Source of the DNA: Oxyruncus cristatus
Lineage: Eukaryota; Chordata; Aves; Passeriformes; Cotingidae
Assembly: GCA_013399855.1 (NCBI GenBank)
Contig: VXAY01006251.1
Span: 460,764-524,763 of the forward strand
Length of the DNA stretch: 64,000 nucleotides
Direction of reading: 5' to 3'
Shown here: piece after piece, positions 61,424 through 64,000 of the stretch
Position numbering within the stretch: position 1 is the stretch's first letter
Layout of the letters: each line of letters starts with the position of its first letter
Program-made: the position numbers and the translations under genes
The notes under the pieces: model-generated
Database searches by the model: none
Seen by the model: only the letters and a program-made list of their open reading frames with translations
What the model was told of the DNA's origin: nothing

Positions 61424-63966
61424 AGCGTGGGGCGATGAGTAACCGCCGGGCGCGATGAGGGCGCCGGAGCGGGCGGGACAAGGGCCCTGCTCCCCCGTTC
61501 CCCTTTCCTTCTCCGCTGGGTCCCGTCCCCAGCCGCGCTCCCGCGTCGCCCCCGCCTCCACCGCCGGGCTCCCCGCTGCCCTCCCACCGCCTGGCAGCTC
61601 CCCCTCGCTCCCCGCCCCGGTCCCGCCTCTCCCCGCGGCTCTACTGAGCTTCCCCCTCTCGGCGCTCCCTGGTCCCGTCTGCATTTCCACGAGCTCCTGC
61701 CCCAGCTGCCCAGCCTGCCCTTCCCCGGGAGCTGGAGCCTCTTCCCGAATCCCTCGTGCCCCGGAGAGGTGCCTGCCAGCCCCATACGCCCCGGGGGTGG
61801 AAGACTCCAGGGCTTTATAGGGTCCTTTGTCCCGGTCCGAATGGGGATGTTTCTGGCCCTGCCAGCCCTCTGCTGTGTTCGCATCCCACCTTATAACTCG
61901 ACACCACCATATGCGCCCACGTGCGTGTCCAAAGAGGAGTAGTAGCTCTCTTTCCGTCTTTTTTTTTTTTACCATTACGCAGAGCTTTAGTTTCTTCTCA
62001 CGGTTCTTAGCAAAGCCAGTGTTGGAGTGTAGAGGATTAGAGTGGTAGAGGGGAGATATAGCCCCTTCTTGTCTTCCCTTGCTAACCATCATCACTGTAC
62101 TAAAAGCTGTATAGAAGGCAGACTGTGCTTCACTGAACCTTCAGCACTGGTCTAGGTAGGTCTTGTCTGCTTTCTCCTAAAAATGAGCACTGCTAAAATT
62201 CCCTGTCTTCTCTGTTAACCCAACTAATGGGAAGCAGCTTTTCCCCTTCAGTACTTAACTGTATATTTGGCATCATATCACTATATGAGTCTGAATTGAG
62301 TGTGAATCTGGAATGCCTTAAGTTGATGCTCCAGTAAGAGTTGGATCAGATTTCAAGCACCTTATTTGTAAAGCAGACTGGGAATTTGTCAATCCTAAAC
62401 CCAAAACTTGTAATGAATTACATAATACTGTGCTCCCTGTGCTACTATTAAAAACAAACCAAACACCAAAACTCCTTTTTCTTGGTGAATTGTGCTGCAG
62501 CTGGCTGTTGTCTCCTTGACAGCTTTTTTTTTTTTTTTATAGCTGTTTCAAACAGAAGTTTAGTTTAACACACCAAGTTTGGGCTCATGACACTGGGATA
62601 GCAGTGGAAGAAGGGAGATGATGTAACTCGTCCAGACGTTGCCTCTTGGGCAGAGGCAGATGCTGCATGAAATTATTGGGGGATGTTGAACACCTTGACT
62701 CTGGAGCAGCAGCAGCAATCTTGCTCTTGTGTACTGAAGGGCTTTACTCAATGGATAATGCCTTTTTGAGTACCTTAATACATAAATCAATAGGAAAATG
62801 TACTGAGATTTTAATTAATTAAGTTTTAAATTCAGCATTCTCTTGAGGTGAGTGCTTGTTGGAGATGGTGCAGAGAAGTCTGCGGGAGGTCATTTATGGG
62901 CAAGGTTTTAATTGCATCTGATAATAGCTATGAAGTTAATGTGCTTTTACACAGAACTTGTGTTCTGATGCACACGTGTATGCCAGTTAAAAGAACCTAA
63001 AGAAATTATTGCTGTGATGGGCATATTCTCATAAGTTTGTACTAACAGAGGTCCACGTGGTTTGGCAGTTGCTCTAGGGAAGAACCTGGAATCACATGCA
63101 CATTATTATATTGCATGGGAAAACTTTCCTTCTTTAGTATGTAAATAGGTTACAGACTGGACTGGTCTGCCAGCATCTCCTGTCATTTTGTTGGTGGAGG
63201 TGATAATGGCTCTTTTACCAAGAACTCCTTCAACGGTCCCCTCCTATATTGGTCCGCTATTTTGGGAGGCAAACGGCCAAAGCTTCTTCCCCTAAAATTG
63301 TCAGATAAACCAAATAGCACCAGAAAATATTTCAGCTTGTTTTTCTTGTGACTGCACTGTCTTTAGCTGTAGTTATTGTGGGGTGGGTTTTTGCTTGGTT
63401 GGGGTTTTTTAAGTGAAGTTTATGCCCATGTCACCTACTCTACAGGAAAGTAGAAATTTTGGGATTCAAATAGTTAGCAAAAGAGATCATTTTTCATTTA
63501 TAGAATGTTTTGGAAGTATACCTGGGGAGCAAAACCTTCTGACGTTTTATGGTGTCAAAAAGTGTTTTCTAGAAATAAGAAATAGTTTATTGTCTTGATA
63601 CTGTGGTGTCTGACTGAAGTTGTAGTTCAGATGCCTTGAGACACTATTTTGAATGTTGCTGTGAGCTCAGTCCGTAAAAGAGAATGAGACTGAGTTGGTT
63701 GAAAAACAGTTTCCATGACATAACAGCATTTAGTCTGAATATTTGGTGTCCAGTCAAAGGATTTTGGCTTGAGAATGTTAAAGGTGGGGTTTTTTTCCAT
63801 TGTGGTATTTTAATGATGTGCAGCTTCTTGAGGAAAAACATGTTTTCTGCACCCCCACCCCCAAGTCCTTTGTTGGCTGTTTTCTTCCTTCCCAATTTTG
63901 AGAACAAACACTCTTGAAAAATTATTACTACCCACAGTAGAAAACAAGAGGGGATGTCCATGTGCA

Positions 63967-63991
63967 TCTTCTTTACTTGTTTCTTTTCTAG
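63967..63991 (+). other. Strong splice acceptor at the window edge
   Basis: The tract CTTCTTTACTTGTTTCTTTT followed by CTAG gives a long polypyrimidine run and AG at 63990-63991. The exon would start GTATGCATT and run off the window. It is the expected place for exon 2 of the gene driven by the CpG island. Nine bases are too few to test for CDCA4. Confidence 0.5.
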
Positions 63992-64000
63992 GTATGCATT

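Larger units (their letters stand above)
60480..61750 (+). promoter_or_regulatory. CpG-island promoter of the gene downstream (probably CDCA4)
   Basis: Very GC- and CpG-rich DNA with no TATA box. It carries CCAAT boxes at 60948-60952 and 60990-60994, GC boxes (GGGGGCGGAGCC near 60909, CCCGGGGGCGGGA near 60920), and AAGATGGCGG at 61083-61092, the YY1-type downstream promoter motif that usually sits just after the transcription start on the strand on which it is read. This, with the plus-strand donor at 61208, indicates plus-strand transcription from about 61.06-61.08 kb. GPR132 is followed in the same orientation by CDCA4 in mammals, so CDCA4 is the favoured identity. The island is interrupted by 138 N. 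Confidence 0.6.
61208..63991 (+). other. Probable intron 1 of the gene starting at the CpG island
   Basis: The intron is bounded by GTGAGT at 61208 and TTTCTTTTCTAG ending at 63991. It contains the assembly gap, the 3' part of the CpG island, a T15 run at 62524-62538 and otherwise unique AT-leaning DNA. Frames that read through the GC-rich part or the N gap are artefacts. No internal exon was recognised. Confidence 0.45.

Noticed and set aside
60595..62095. Long minus-strand frames of 209 to 429 codons through the CpG island and the N gap
   Set aside because: They run through 138 undetermined bases and through stop-poor GC-rich promoter DNA. Composition is Pro/Arg/Gly low complexity, the frames overlap each other and the plus-strand promoter motifs, and no domain is recognisable.
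1..64000. Bacterial-type features (operons, CRISPR, riboswitches, insertion sequences) and tRNA or rRNA genes
   Set aside because: The sequence is clearly vertebrate nuclear DNA. No regularly spaced direct repeats were seen, nor cloverleaf with A/B boxes that I could recognise, nor rRNA core sequence.

Overview
This is vertebrate nuclear DNA, most likely from a bird. The strongest sign is a scatter of CR1 LINE fragments whose 3' ends carry the avian-type signature (TTCCAACCC ... ATTCTATGATTCTRTG). No SINE family is evident, coding density is very low, and GC-rich CpG islands sit in otherwise AT-leaning intergenic DNA. A run of 138 N shows a draft assembly.

Layout. From 1 to about 31 kb I see no gene. 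This part is intergenic DNA with a few CR1 pieces, low-complexity tracts and one unexplained CpG-rich block near 14.2-14.5 kb. At 31.0 kb an E-box, an inverted pair of ETS cores and two good splice donors suggest a promoter with a non-coding first exon. At 42.45-43.58 kb lies the only intact protein-coding exon: a 366-residue class A GPCR that I recognise as GPR132 (G2A). It is preceded by a clear splice acceptor and followed by two poly(A) signals. From 57.15 to 58.95 kb there is a decayed, intronless copy of SHCBP1. A 431-bp solo LTR interrupts it, flanked by a 5-bp target-site duplication. From 59.6 to 61.75 kb there is a CpG-rich domain, split by an antisense CR1 copy and by the N gap. It holds a TATA-less promoter (two CCAAT boxes, GC boxes, a YY1-type AAGATGGCGG) and a plus-strand splice donor at 61,208. 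The window ends exactly on a strong splice acceptor at 63,991.

How it fits together. In mammals GPR132 is followed, on the same strand, by CDCA4. The plus-strand CpG-island promoter about 16 kb downstream of GPR132 is therefore most simply the CDCA4 promoter and first exon, with the coding exon just beyond the window. That identification rests on synteny alone, because no CDCA4 coding sequence is visible.

I found no undescribed multi-gene system. The most unusual items are the SHCBP1 retrocopy (processed copies are uncommon in birds) with its nested solo LTR, a perfect snap-back hairpin at the 5' junction of a CR1 copy, and three CpG-rich blocks without an assigned gene.
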